This document shows, in pieces, positions 6,241-14,705 of a stretch of DNA of 63,789 nt. The stretch is taken from IMG/VR virus record IMGVR_UViG_3300027865_000008, positions 1-63,789 of that record, one strand, 5' to 3'. A model generated the notes under the pieces. It was not told the DNA's origin. It made no database searches and saw only the letters and a program-made list of their open reading frames with translations. Origin of the DNA: a virus. The position numbers were made by a program, and so were the translations under genes. The stretch's first letter is position 1; every line of letters begins with the position of its first letter.

Positions 6241-8688
6241 ATGAGCGTTGCTAAAGTAGCGATACAGTTTACAGCGATTGACCTCTTAAGCAGAGGGGTC
6301 GATACGATGAAAAAACGTATGGATTCTTTCAAGGATGCTGGGGTAGATGCCCAGCGTTCTTTCAATAGAATGACTACAGCAATTAAACTTGCTAGTGTTT
6401 CGGGAATTTTAACAAAGTCTATTTATAACAGTATAAAACCGGCTATAAGTGTAGCTGGTGACTTACAAGCGGAATTATTAGGTGTTAACGCACTGTTAGC
6501 CGGTATGGGAGATAAAGTTGGAAGTGTCGTTAATAAATTTTCTGCAACTGCATTTGACATTCAAGCCTGGACTCCTTTTGACATAACGCAAATTGTAGCA
6601 CTCGAAAGACAATTAACGAAATCTGGTGCGAGTATCGATGCCGTTCTCAGTAAAACGGGTGTTACTGCTGCTGCTTCTGCTCTAGCCATTCAAGAAGGTC
6701 TTGATCCAGTTACAGCCGGAAAAAGCCTCATAAGACTTGCCACACCTTTCAGCCTTGCAGCCGATCAATATGCACATGTAGCCGATATGATTTCCCGTGC
6801 TGCCGATGTTTCTCCTGTTGGTGCAGCAGAAATTGTTGAAACAGCAAAGTATGCTGCTTTGCCTCTTGCCGCACTTGGTAGAACTGTAGATGAAGTTGTC
6901 ACTCTTTCTGCCGTACTCGCTAAAAGTGGAATTGATGCAAGTATGGCCGGTACAGGTTTAAGACAATTTTTCTCTCAGGCAGCAAAAGTTGACGCTTTCA
7001 AAGATGCAAATGGAGATTTAATAGAAACTTCTGAAATCATAGAAAAATTGAGAACTGGTTTTGAAGGTGTCGGTAAAGCTGATCTTATGGAACGTCTTAT
7101 AAGAGGTTTTGGATTGAGAGGGATGCCGATAGCTCTTGCTCTTATGAAAAAGGGTGAGGCAGGATTTAAGGGTACCATTGATGCCATGAAGCGGGTAAAT
7201 CCGTTGCAAGAAAAAATGGCCACTCGGATGCGTGGTTTCATTGCCCAACTTAATTCATTGAAAGGTACATCTAAGTCCCTTATTGCTCAATTATATCAAC
7301 CTGCATTGGAACCGCTTACGTTTTTACTAAAAGGTACAAATGACTTATTGACAAGTTTCGGAAGACTTGCACAAGAAAAACCATCAATCGCGGAATTTGT
7401 TTCAAAATTTTCTCTCGGAACTCTCTTTACAGGTGGTGCGGCTACAGCTGGTTTAGGGCTAGCGGCTCTCTTCTTCGGTAAAAAAGCCATAAAGGGTATG
7501 GGAGGATTTAAGGGAGTTTTCAAAGGTCTTACTTCCACTTTAGTCGGTGTCGTAAAAGGAAAAGCTCTCGAAGCAGCGGCGGGTATAAAACCAGTTTTCG
7601 TTACCAATTGGCCAGTGGACAGAGGTATTAATGCTGCTGCGGCTGGATTAAATGAAAAACTTAAAGGTATTAAAAAAGGTGCTGAGGACGGTTTTGGTAG
7701 TTTAACTGCTGCCGGAGGCGGAGCTGCTGCTGCCGGAGGTACAGGTTTGTTTGCTTGGCTCGGTACTAAGATCGGATCTTTTCTTCCGAAAGCTTTTCTT
7801 ACAAAATTAGCTGGTATGGGTAAAATCGGCGGTGCTTTAGCTGCTCTACTGGGTACAGCTGGGACAATGACCACCCTTGGTGTTGCTGGTGCAGGTCTTG
7901 GGACCGGTGTCCTGCTTGGAAAACTGATAGATCAAAATGATTTTATTAGCGATAAACTTGATAAGACGGTTGATCTCCTTTATGACATTTCTCCAGATTT
8001 CGGTATTTCGGATTATTTTGCAGACATTCCAGATTTAGTTGAGGCAACAAAACGAAGCGATAGAATGTCTCGGGTTGAAAAACCTTTGGCCGTTATCCGT
8101 CCCATTTCTACAGAAATTATAAAAAATACAATTCTCGAAAAAATTTTGACTAAAAATAATACTGAAAAATTTCTCAATGAAAGAACTGAAAATAATACTG
8201 AAAAATTTCTCAACGAAAGAACTGAAAATAATACTGAAAAATTTCTCAATGAAAGAACTGAAAATAATACTGAAAAATTTCTCAACGAAAGAACTGAAAA
8301 TAATACTGAAAAATTTCTCAACGAAAAAACCGAAAATAACATCGAGAGATTTTCCAAAGAAAAAACCGAAAATAACATTGAAAGGATTCTTCAAAATAGG
8401 GTTGAAAACAACGTATCTGAAAGAGTCTTTAGGGAAAAAACTTCGCATAATATATCTGAAAAAATCCTTCGTGAGAAGCATACTACCGAAAAAGCAGAGC
8501 GGATATTGCGAACGGAAAAAACAATCGGGAAAAGTCAGGAGAGAGGTGAAATGACAGCCATTCCTACTTTTAAGAACGATATAAACCTTAATGTAAGAAT
8601 TGATGAACGGAATAGAGTAATAACTGATTCGTCTGATAATACACGGATAAAAACGACATTAGATAGAGGCGGTTTTAGCTCTTTATAG
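6241..8688 (+). CDS. Tail tape measure protein
   Basis: 815 residues. The N-terminal half matches the TP901-type tape measure core: VGAAEIVETAKYAALPLAALGRT, LSAVLAKSGIDASMAGTGLRQFF, and the GLRGMPIALAL segment. Two glycine/alanine-rich hydrophobic stretches (about 395-420 and 540-565) could cross the host membrane. From about residue 639 a 12-residue repeat (NNTEKFLNERTE) runs five times and then decays over five more copies. Tape measure length sets tail length, so repeat gain or loss would change it. The gene begins 2 bases after the chaperone stop. Confidence 0.85.
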   Translation: MSVAKVAIQFTAIDLLSRGVDTMKKRMDSFKDAGVDAQRSFNRMTTAIKLASVSGILTKSIYNSIKPAISVAGDLQAELLGVNALLAGMGDKVGSVVNKFSATAFDIQAWTPFDITQIVALERQLTKSGASIDAVLSKTGVTAAASALAIQEGLDPVTAGKSLIRLATPFSLAADQYAHVADMISRAADVSPVGAAEIVETAKYAALPLAALGRTVDEVVTLSAVLAKSGIDASMAGTGLRQFFSQAAKVDAFKDANGDLIETSEIIEKLRTGFEGVGKADLMERLIRGFGLRGMPIALALMKKGEAGFKGTIDAMKRVNPLQEKMATRMRGFIAQLNSLKGTSKSLIAQLYQPALEPLTFLLKGTNDLLTSFGRLAQEKPSIAEFVSKFSLGTLFTGGAATAGLGLAALFFGKKAIKGMGGFKGVFKGLTSTLVGVVKGKALEAAAGIKPVFVTNWPVDRGINAAAAGLNEKLKGIKKGAEDGFGSLTAAGGGAAAAGGTGLFAWLGTKIGSFLPKAFLTKLAGMGKIGGALAALLGTAGTMTTLGVAGAGLGTGVLLGKLIDQNDFISDKLDKTVDLLYDISPDFGISDYFADIPDLVEATKRSDRMSRVEKPLAVIRPISTEIIKNTILEKILTKNNTEKFLNERTENNTEKFLNERTENNTEKFLNERTENNTEKFLNERTENNTEKFLNEKTENNIERFSKEKTENNIERILQNRVENNVSERVFREKTSHNISEKILREKHTTEKAERILRTEKTIGKSQERGEMTAIPTFKNDINLNVRIDERNRVITDSSDNTRIKTTLDRGGFSSL
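8155..8334 (+). repeat. Tandem 36-base repeat inside the tape measure gene
   Basis: Five near-identical 36-base units encode NNTEKFLNERTE. The asparagine codon before GAA alternates AAT, AAC, AAT, AAC, AAC. This suggests one 72-base unit was duplicated recently. Degenerate copies continue to about 8520. The unit length is a multiple of three, so expansion keeps the frame. Confidence 0.9.
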
Positions 8689-8745
8689 AGTTTATCGACT
8701 GTGAGTCGCTAAACTTAAGTCGGCTTATTCGAGAGGAAAGTTCAA

Positions 8746-10233
8746 ATGCCTGAAAAATACAAAGCGACATTGGAAGGAATTGATTTAGAAATACAGGATA
8801 TTACTGATTCTTTCAAAAAATCGATCGCAAAACATGATTTTCCCTTCCTTGATGGTGCGAGATTGGAGGATATGGGACAGACTGCACATGTTATTAGGTT
8901 TAGGTGTTTTTTCTACGAAGAAAATTATGATATGCATGAAGATGTAATTCAATTATTGGAATTACAAGATCTCTTGGAATTACATCACCCAAAACACGGC
9001 ATCATTAAGGGTTCCATAGAATCGTTGGACATACATCATAATTCAGAGTTTCTAAAAACAGCCGAAGTTGATATCGGCTTTGTTGAACAGCTTAGGGGCG
9101 AAGTATCTTTAATAGAGAATTTGACTGATATCGGTCCTATAATCGAGAGTACCTTTATCAATGCAAAAATTGAGCAAATGAAAGAATTGAGTACTGATGT
9201 CTACGGAATTTTGGGTGAAGATGCGCTGGAAATTCTTAATGTCGAGCTTGATCCTGATCTCGGTTTTGTTGATCAATTTACCTCTATTGTTGGTAAGCCT
9301 AGAATGTTCTTGAATCAGATCGATAGTATGATCGGTACGGCAAAGGCGGCATTAAATACAATAACGAATCCTATCCGCTCGTTATTAACAACATATGATT
9401 ATCTCTATAATACTGGTTCTCATATGCTCTTCAACATGTCTAGTTATATGATGGATGTTATATCCGATACTGTTGAACGTTATAGTTTAAGTCATAATTC
9501 TCGTAAAATTGCTCCGGTAAGATTTACGGAGTCATTTATTGAAGATGTGAAGACATTTAAGGATGTAACGCTCCCACAAACGGCAAATCATGAAATGAAA
9601 CAGGCAGCTATTGACGTTTTCAAAAAACATGTACAGATTATTATGGCTCAACAAGCAGCCCTGGATTTAGGTTATATATATGCGGCTGATGAAAAAGTAC
9701 GTCAAATTCAGAAGAGAATTGAAAAGAACAAAAGCTTTGATGTACTGGGGCGGTTTCAAAAACCGGATACCATTACACCGCAAGTTATCGGAGGTACATA
9801 TGATATTTCTTCTGCCCCTTTGGGAAGTGCTACACCAGAAGAGTACAAAGTATCCTCACTTATAACTATAGACGAAATTGAAAGAGCTTTGACAAATGTT
9901 AGGACGGAAATTCAGGTTTCTGTTGAGGGTGCGAGAGAAAATATAGTGCTTCCTGTTCTTCCTCCGTCTGCAGTAGGGGAGGGTATATCTAAAATTGAAC
10001 CGCAAATTATTGAACAAATGAAAGAACTCGCCAGGCAACTTTTTTTACATGCTAATGAAATAAAATTAGAAAGAGAAAAAATTATGAAGGTAGAGGTAGA
10101 AAATGAGTCGCCCCTACATCTTATTTGCCTCAAATACGGCCTGGATTACAATGCCGCCGACAGAATTCATGCAATAAATAATATAGAAAATCCTAATTTT
10201 ACTAAGGGAAATATCGGTATTTATGCAAGATGA
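8746..10233 (+). CDS. Baseplate/tail protein, Mu gpN-like (DNA circularisation N-terminal domain)
   Basis: 495 residues. The first 110 (KATLEGIDLEIQDITDSF, HDFPFLDGARLEDMGQTA, ELHHPKHGIIKGSIESLDIHH) follow the DNA_circ_N pattern of Mu gpN. Despite the family name, gpN acts in the tail and baseplate, probably joining tube and hub. The C-terminus has a short LysM-like stretch (ESPLHLICLKYGLDYNAADRI..INNIENPN). The gene lies between tape measure and gpP and overlaps gpP by 11 bases, as in Mu. Confidence 0.78.
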   Translation: MPEKYKATLEGIDLEIQDITDSFKKSIAKHDFPFLDGARLEDMGQTAHVIRFRCFFYEENYDMHEDVIQLLELQDLLELHHPKHGIIKGSIESLDIHHNSEFLKTAEVDIGFVEQLRGEVSLIENLTDIGPIIESTFINAKIEQMKELSTDVYGILGEDALEILNVELDPDLGFVDQFTSIVGKPRMFLNQIDSMIGTAKAALNTITNPIRSLLTTYDYLYNTGSHMLFNMSSYMMDVISDTVERYSLSHNSRKIAPVRFTESFIEDVKTFKDVTLPQTANHEMKQAAIDVFKKHVQIIMAQQAALDLGYIYAADEKVRQIQKRIEKNKSFDVLGRFQKPDTITPQVIGGTYDISSAPLGSATPEEYKVSSLITIDEIERALTNVRTEIQVSVEGARENIVLPVLPPSAVGEGISKIEPQIIEQMKELARQLFLHANEIKLEREKIMKVEVENESPLHLICLKYGLDYNAADRIHAINNIENPNFTKGNIGIYAR

Positions 10234-11278
10234 CGTTAAGCTTTCTATAGGTACGAAACAAATTACAGATTTTATTTCATATTCGATAGAAAGTGATATT
10301 TTCGTTGCAGCAGATGTTTTCCAAATAAAACTCTATGATCCAGGAATGAATATAAAAACGGGTCAAGAATGTAAACTTTCTGTTAACGGTAGTTTAGAAT
10401 TAGTTGGAATCATTGACAGGATTCAACGAACTTGGGATAAAAACGGTCAGACTCTTTCTATTGAGGGACGTGATCTGATGGGTCTAGTGGTAGATTCATA
10501 TGTGGAAGTATTCGAAACTAAACAAGATATCTCTCTTAAGGAATTGGCAGAATTGGTTCTTGTAAATGTTCCATTTATAAACAGGGAAAAGGTAATTTAC
10601 GGGAAGGGTGATAAGGTTGGTGCTCGAACTCTCGTAGAAGATTTTTCAAAGGATTTTTTTGCTAAACATGAATTTGTACAAATCAAACCAGGAAAAACTA
10701 TTTTTGAAATATTGAATGATTATGCTAAGTCGAGAGGTCTTGTTTTCTTCAATATGCCAAATGGGACTTTTGTTTTTGGTGAACCTGTCACATCGGGGAA
10801 AGCTGCGTATTCGATGATATGTAAGTATGATAATAACGTAGAAAATAATGTCTTGAACGGGGATGAAATAACAGATATATCTAAACGGTATAAAAAAGTA
10901 ACTGTGTTAGGACAGCGGCAAGGGGCAGATATCTGGGAAGCAGAAGAAATAAGTGTTTCTGGTGTTTCTGAGGATGAAGAATTTCCTTTTACAAAACCTT
11001 TTATACAGGTTTCAGATGACGACGGTCTTACTCCTGGTCGTGAAGCGAAACTGATAATGGAACAACAAAAGTTTGAATCCTATAAATTGCAATATAAAAC
11101 CTCCGGTCATAGTCAGAGGGGTAAAAATTTCCAAGTAAACACTATTTGTCATGTTGATGATGATGTCGCAGGTATTTCCGAAGACTTTCTTATATACGGC
11201 CGCACCTTCGATATGAATAAATCTGATGGTACATCAACTACTTTAAAACTTTCAAAATTAGGTGTTTTGCCAGCATGA
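10223..11278 (+). CDS. Baseplate hub protein, Mu gpP-like (gpD/gp27 fold)
   Basis: 351 residues. The opening DDVKLSIGTKQITDFISYSIE and SNLEGRDLMGLVVDSY-type segment (IEGRDLMGLVVD at about 83-94) fit the Mu gpP / P2 gpD hub family. That family forms a trimeric ring on top of the spike. The C-terminal part (TSGHSQRGKNFQVNTICHV..DDVAGISEDFLIYGR) matches the last barrel of this fold. It overlaps gpN upstream and the spike gene downstream by a few bases, indicating tight translational coupling. Confidence 0.8.
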   Translation: MQDDVKLSIGTKQITDFISYSIESDIFVAADVFQIKLYDPGMNIKTGQECKLSVNGSLELVGIIDRIQRTWDKNGQTLSIEGRDLMGLVVDSYVEVFETKQDISLKELAELVLVNVPFINREKVIYGKGDKVGARTLVEDFSKDFFAKHEFVQIKPGKTIFEILNDYAKSRGLVFFNMPNGTFVFGEPVTSGKAAYSMICKYDNNVENNVLNGDEITDISKRYKKVTVLGQRQGADIWEAEEISVSGVSEDEEFPFTKPFIQVSDDDGLTPGREAKLIMEQQKFESYKLQYKTSGHSQRGKNFQVNTICHVDDDVAGISEDFLIYGRTFDMNKSDGTSTTLKLSKLGVLPA

Positions 11279-12072
11279 ATTTTATAAGGTCAATAATATC
11301 ATCAGTAGTTGAAGGTGTAATAAAGCGTATCTCGGGGGCCGGTCGTATCGGGGAAACTTTTACAAATCGTGAATATTTCCAGCATTACGGTTTTACTTCA
11401 AGGCCGTTATCCGGTGCAGAAGGAATATTCATCGTACAGGGGAATAATGTAATAGCAATTGCCTCCGACGATAGGCGTTACAGGTTTGCTATAGAGGACG
11501 GTGAACTTGCACTCTATACGGATGAGGACAAAGATTCCTTCGGTCATCGGATCCATTTTAAGAGAAATCGCGAAATTGAAATAAAGTGTAAACTTAAAGA
11601 TGTGGACGTTGAAGAGAATAAAACTCTCGACATAGGGCAAGCTTACACTGAAAATGTTGGGACTGATAAAATAGAAACTATAACAGGAAGCAAATCTGAA
11701 ACCATTGGTATTAACAAAACAGAAAATATAACCGGAAATAAAGCAGAAACTATATTAGGAAATAAAACAGCAACGGTAACACAAAATATAACATTGACCG
11801 CAAGTGGAAATGTAATTATTAGTGGAGCGAATGTAAGCATAGTTGCCACAGGTACAACTACTATGAGTCTTACAGGGAACGCGACCGTAAACGCTCTCGG
11901 TAATGTAACTGCGAATGTGACTGGAACAGCAAAAGTTATTAGTCCGGATGTTCAACTTGGAGCAGCCGGTGGTCCGGCGGCTGCAAGAGTAGGTGATGTT
12001 ACTTCTTCAAATGGTGAGCATCCCCATACCCACACAATTGCAGCCGGAAGTGGTATAGTAAAAATAGGGTAA
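11275..12072 (+). CDS. Baseplate central spike, Mu gp45-like (gpV family)
   Basis: 265 residues. An N-terminal OB-like part (about 20-110) is followed by a beta-helix run with regular six- to eight-residue units (TGSKSETIG, TGNKAETILG, GNATVNALGNVTANV). Near the C-terminus lies NGEHPHTHTI (about 247-256). Its HxH motif matches the iron-binding tip of P2 gpV and related spikes. The protein would be the trimeric needle that pierces the outer membrane, which suggests a host with an outer membrane. It overlaps gpP by 4 bases. Confidence 0.8.
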   Translation: MNFIRSIISSVVEGVIKRISGAGRIGETFTNREYFQHYGFTSRPLSGAEGIFIVQGNNVIAIASDDRRYRFAIEDGELALYTDEDKDSFGHRIHFKRNREIEIKCKLKDVDVEENKTLDIGQAYTENVGTDKIETITGSKSETIGINKTENITGNKAETILGNKTATVTQNITLTASGNVIISGANVSIVATGTTTMSLTGNATVNALGNVTANVTGTAKVISPDVQLGAAGGPAAARVGDVTSSNGEHPHTHTIAAGSGIVKIG

Positions 12073-12074
12073 AC

Positions 12075-12674
12075 ATGGATTTTAAAATTGTAACAAATCT
12101 CGGAATTGGAGAAATGACTTTTACTGATCCTAATGTCGTTGCGGAAATTATTGAAAGTGGTAATTCAACCGATGATGCTGAAAAAAAGCTTATTGATTCG
12201 AGCCAAAACTTTCTTGCTAAGGTAGAAGCAGGAATGAGTATAAAAAATATAACAGATACGACTTATACTCTGGTAACGGCCGTTGATTCCGATACCCAGC
12301 TGTCTGTCAGAGACGATATATTTACTATCGGAGAAGCCTATCAAATCAGGAAAAAAACAGATTTTGCCAAAGCTAATAACATTCTGAATAATATTTTTCT
12401 TAGCATTATGATTGAAAGAGGTTCTTTCTTTTTCAATACCGATTTCGGTTCAAGATTACATTTATTAAAAAAAATGACAGATAGGAATGTTGCCCTTGCA
12501 AAGAGCTATATAGATGAGGCATTACAGTGGATTTTGGACACTGGAAAGGCAAAAACTATAGAAACACGTACTGAACGTGATCTTAACGTAACGAATAGGA
12601 TCAACTTTCAAGTTGTAGCCACTCAAGCCAATGATGCAATAACAACTTTTGAATCTTTTATAGAGGTCATCTAA
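12075..12674 (+). CDS. Baseplate wedge, Mu gp46-like (gpW/gp25 family), with inserted domain
   Basis: 199 residues. The gp25-type core is split: strand GEMTFTDPN at the start, then the inserted module at about 27-92, and then NNIFLSIMIERGSFFFNTDFGSRLHLLKK and a helical end. The insert (KKLIDSSQNFLAKVEAGM through DDIFTIGEAYQI) is the same domain found in the genes at 2490, 12674 and 13995. The core alone would be about 130 residues, the usual size for gp46. It starts 2 bases after the spike gene. Confidence 0.75.
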   Translation: MDFKIVTNLGIGEMTFTDPNVVAEIIESGNSTDDAEKKLIDSSQNFLAKVEAGMSIKNITDTTYTLVTAVDSDTQLSVRDDIFTIGEAYQIRKKTDFAKANNILNNIFLSIMIERGSFFFNTDFGSRLHLLKKMTDRNVALAKSYIDEALQWILDTGKAKTIETRTERDLNVTNRINFQVVATQANDAITTFESFIEVI

Positions 12675-14005
12675 TGAGTTTTCAAAGGGACTTTGATACG
12701 ATTTTTAATGCCATGATGACTGATTGGCAGAACCAATACCCGGAAGCTGATATATCGCAAGGCAGCCTCATTTATGTCAAAAATGCTTGCCTGGCTTCTG
12801 CTTTATGGGGATTGTATAAGTACCAGGAATGGATAGCAAAGCAGATATTTCCTGATACAGCGAACCTTGAGAACCTTGAGCACCATGCATACATACGTGG
12901 TATTACACGGCGACAAGGTGAAACAGATGCCGAATTACTTGCTCGGCTTCTACAGTATATAAGGCAGCCACCTGCTGGTGGAACAGCGGATGATTATGAG
13001 AAATGGGCACTTGAAGTAGACAATGTGACAAACGCTTATTATTATTCGGAACCAGGTGGTGCAGGCACTGTAGGTTTGACCTTTATCATGGGAAACAAAG
13101 CTACTTATCCTGATTATGCCGTTAACGGTGATTTCGCTACCGATACAATCTGGCTAAAAGGAACTGGTTGGACTATATCTGGAGGAAAAGCAAGCTGTGA
13201 CGGTAGTCAAGTTGCAGATTCAGATATAGACGAAAGCCTTACACATTTTGTAACTGCTGATTCTGGTACTACTGACGGCGTTTCAGCAAATAAGCTTATC
13301 GATGCTGGGCAGAATTTCCTTACCACTGTAAAAGTGGGAGATGCAGTACAGAATACTACGGATACTACATTTTCTACTGTAACAGCGGTTGATTCCGATA
13401 CTCAGTTGACACTTGCTGATGACATTTTTACGAGTGGTGAAGATTATGTAATCGGACGAAAATACAATGTTACTTTTACGGTTTCAAATTATTCTGCTGG
13501 AACAATTACACCTATTCTCGGTACGAGTGGAACTACAGGAACGGCCAGGAGTGCAAATGGAACTTTTACGGAATATATAGTCGCTTCTGGTGCAAATAGG
13601 ATTATTCTCCGTGCCAATTCCACGTTTGTCGGTGATATCGATGATGTAAAAGTTGAGGATGAGGCTTCTCTGGTGGTTCCCGGTACGGCTGAAATTGCGA
13701 CCGTACAAACTTATATTGATAGCAAACGCCCTGTAACCGCAGAAGCTTTTGTAAATCCACCTGATGCGAACCTACAGGATGTTACCATGGTTATAACGGG
13801 AACTGGTGTCGATTTGACACAAATAGCAACCGAAATTACGGCATATCTGAATAGCCTTGAACCGGGGGAAACACTATATCGGGCGCAATTATTTTCAATT
13901 GCTATCAGCCTGGGAGCGGACAATGCAAGTATTAGTCTTCCTGCTGCCGATGTAACTCAGACAACTTTAAATATGATAAGGGCAGGTACAGTAAGTGTTA
14001 CATAA
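12674..14005 (+). CDS. Baseplate J-like wedge, Mu gp47-like, with inserted domain
   Basis: 443 residues. The N-terminus (ISQGSLIYVKNACLASALWGLYKY, ANLENLEHHAYIRGITRRQGETDAELLAR) and the C-terminal part (AEIATVQTYIDSKRPVTAEAFV, LYRAQLFSIAISL) fit the baseplate J family. That family is usually about 350 residues. The extra length lies in the middle: the repeat module at about 195-259, next to a second beta stretch (WLKGTGWTISGGKA and TVSNYSAGTITPI) resembling a carbohydrate-binding sandwich split by the module. Its start overlaps the gp46-like stop. Confidence 0.8.
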   Translation: MSFQRDFDTIFNAMMTDWQNQYPEADISQGSLIYVKNACLASALWGLYKYQEWIAKQIFPDTANLENLEHHAYIRGITRRQGETDAELLARLLQYIRQPPAGGTADDYEKWALEVDNVTNAYYYSEPGGAGTVGLTFIMGNKATYPDYAVNGDFATDTIWLKGTGWTISGGKASCDGSQVADSDIDESLTHFVTADSGTTDGVSANKLIDAGQNFLTTVKVGDAVQNTTDTTFSTVTAVDSDTQLTLADDIFTSGEDYVIGRKYNVTFTVSNYSAGTITPILGTSGTTGTARSANGTFTEYIVASGANRIILRANSTFVGDIDDVKVEDEASLVVPGTAEIATVQTYIDSKRPVTAEAFVNPPDANLQDVTMVITGTGVDLTQIATEITAYLNSLEPGETLYRAQLFSIAISLGADNASISLPAADVTQTTLNMIRAGTVSVT

Positions 14006-14696
14006 AGATGTTTTAAGACTGCTTTTTCCTATATCCCTGGATGGTGACTTCATTGAAGATATAGATTTAGAAGGTAGTCATCTCGATGATGTTTATGACC
14101 GTGCCAGTGATTTTCTAACTGAGATTTTCCCGGATGAAGCCCTGGAATTGCTTAGCGATTGGGAACGGGTAACAGGTTTCCCCGATGATTGTATCGGTCC
14201 GGAAACAGATCCAGTTGAAAGACGAAGGAATATTCTATCTAGGATTGCTGGATATGGTGGTCTGTCGATGCCTTATTTCATCGATCTCGCGGATAATCTC
14301 GGATATACAGTTACAATAAATGAATTCCCTGCTTTTCGTATGGGTATAGAGGGCATGGGTGATTTTATCCGTGATCCTGATTTTCGAATTGTATGGGAAG
14401 TAGTAGTAGCTGAGGCTGATTCCGGTACAACTGATGGGTCAAGTTTTAATAAACTTGTGGATACTGGCCAGAATTTTCTTGCTACTGTTAAAGTAGGAAT
14501 GGTTGTAAAAAATACTACCGATACAACATCTACAACTGTTTTAGTGGTGGATTCAGATTCACAACTTTCCTTAGCCAATAATATCTTTACAAGTGGTGAA
14601 GATTATCAAATAATACCGGATTATACAAAATTAACATGTATTTTAGGAAAACTAAAACCTGCTCATACACGGGTTTTTTTAGTTGATCCTGCTTAG
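13995..14696 (+). CDS. Baseplate/tail protein, Mu gp48-like (DUF2313), with inserted domain
   Basis: 233 residues. The N-terminal 135 residues (FLTEIFPDEALELLSDWERVTGFPDDC, PVERRRNILSRIAGYGGLSMPYFIDLADNLGYTV) match the DUF2313 family that links baseplate and fibre. The repeat module occupies about 142-206 and is followed by the family's usual ending (KLTCILGKLKPAHTRVFL). So the module was inserted just before the last strand. The start is GTG at 13995, overlapping the gp47-like gene. Confidence 0.78.
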   Translation: MLHKDVLRLLFPISLDGDFIEDIDLEGSHLDDVYDRASDFLTEIFPDEALELLSDWERVTGFPDDCIGPETDPVERRRNILSRIAGYGGLSMPYFIDLADNLGYTVTINEFPAFRMGIEGMGDFIRDPDFRIVWEVVVAEADSGTTDGSSFNKLVDTGQNFLATVKVGMVVKNTTDTTSTTVLVVDSDSQLSLANNIFTSGEDYQIIPDYTKLTCILGKLKPAHTRVFLVDPA

Positions 14697-14705
14697 AGGT
14701 GTAAT

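Noticed and set aside
8155-8334. CRISPR array
   Set aside because: The units are directly adjacent with no spacers and encode a protein repeat in frame.
8013-8481. Long antisense frames over the tape measure repeats
   Set aside because: They are mirror frames of the 36-base repeat, with no ribosome site and low-complexity product.
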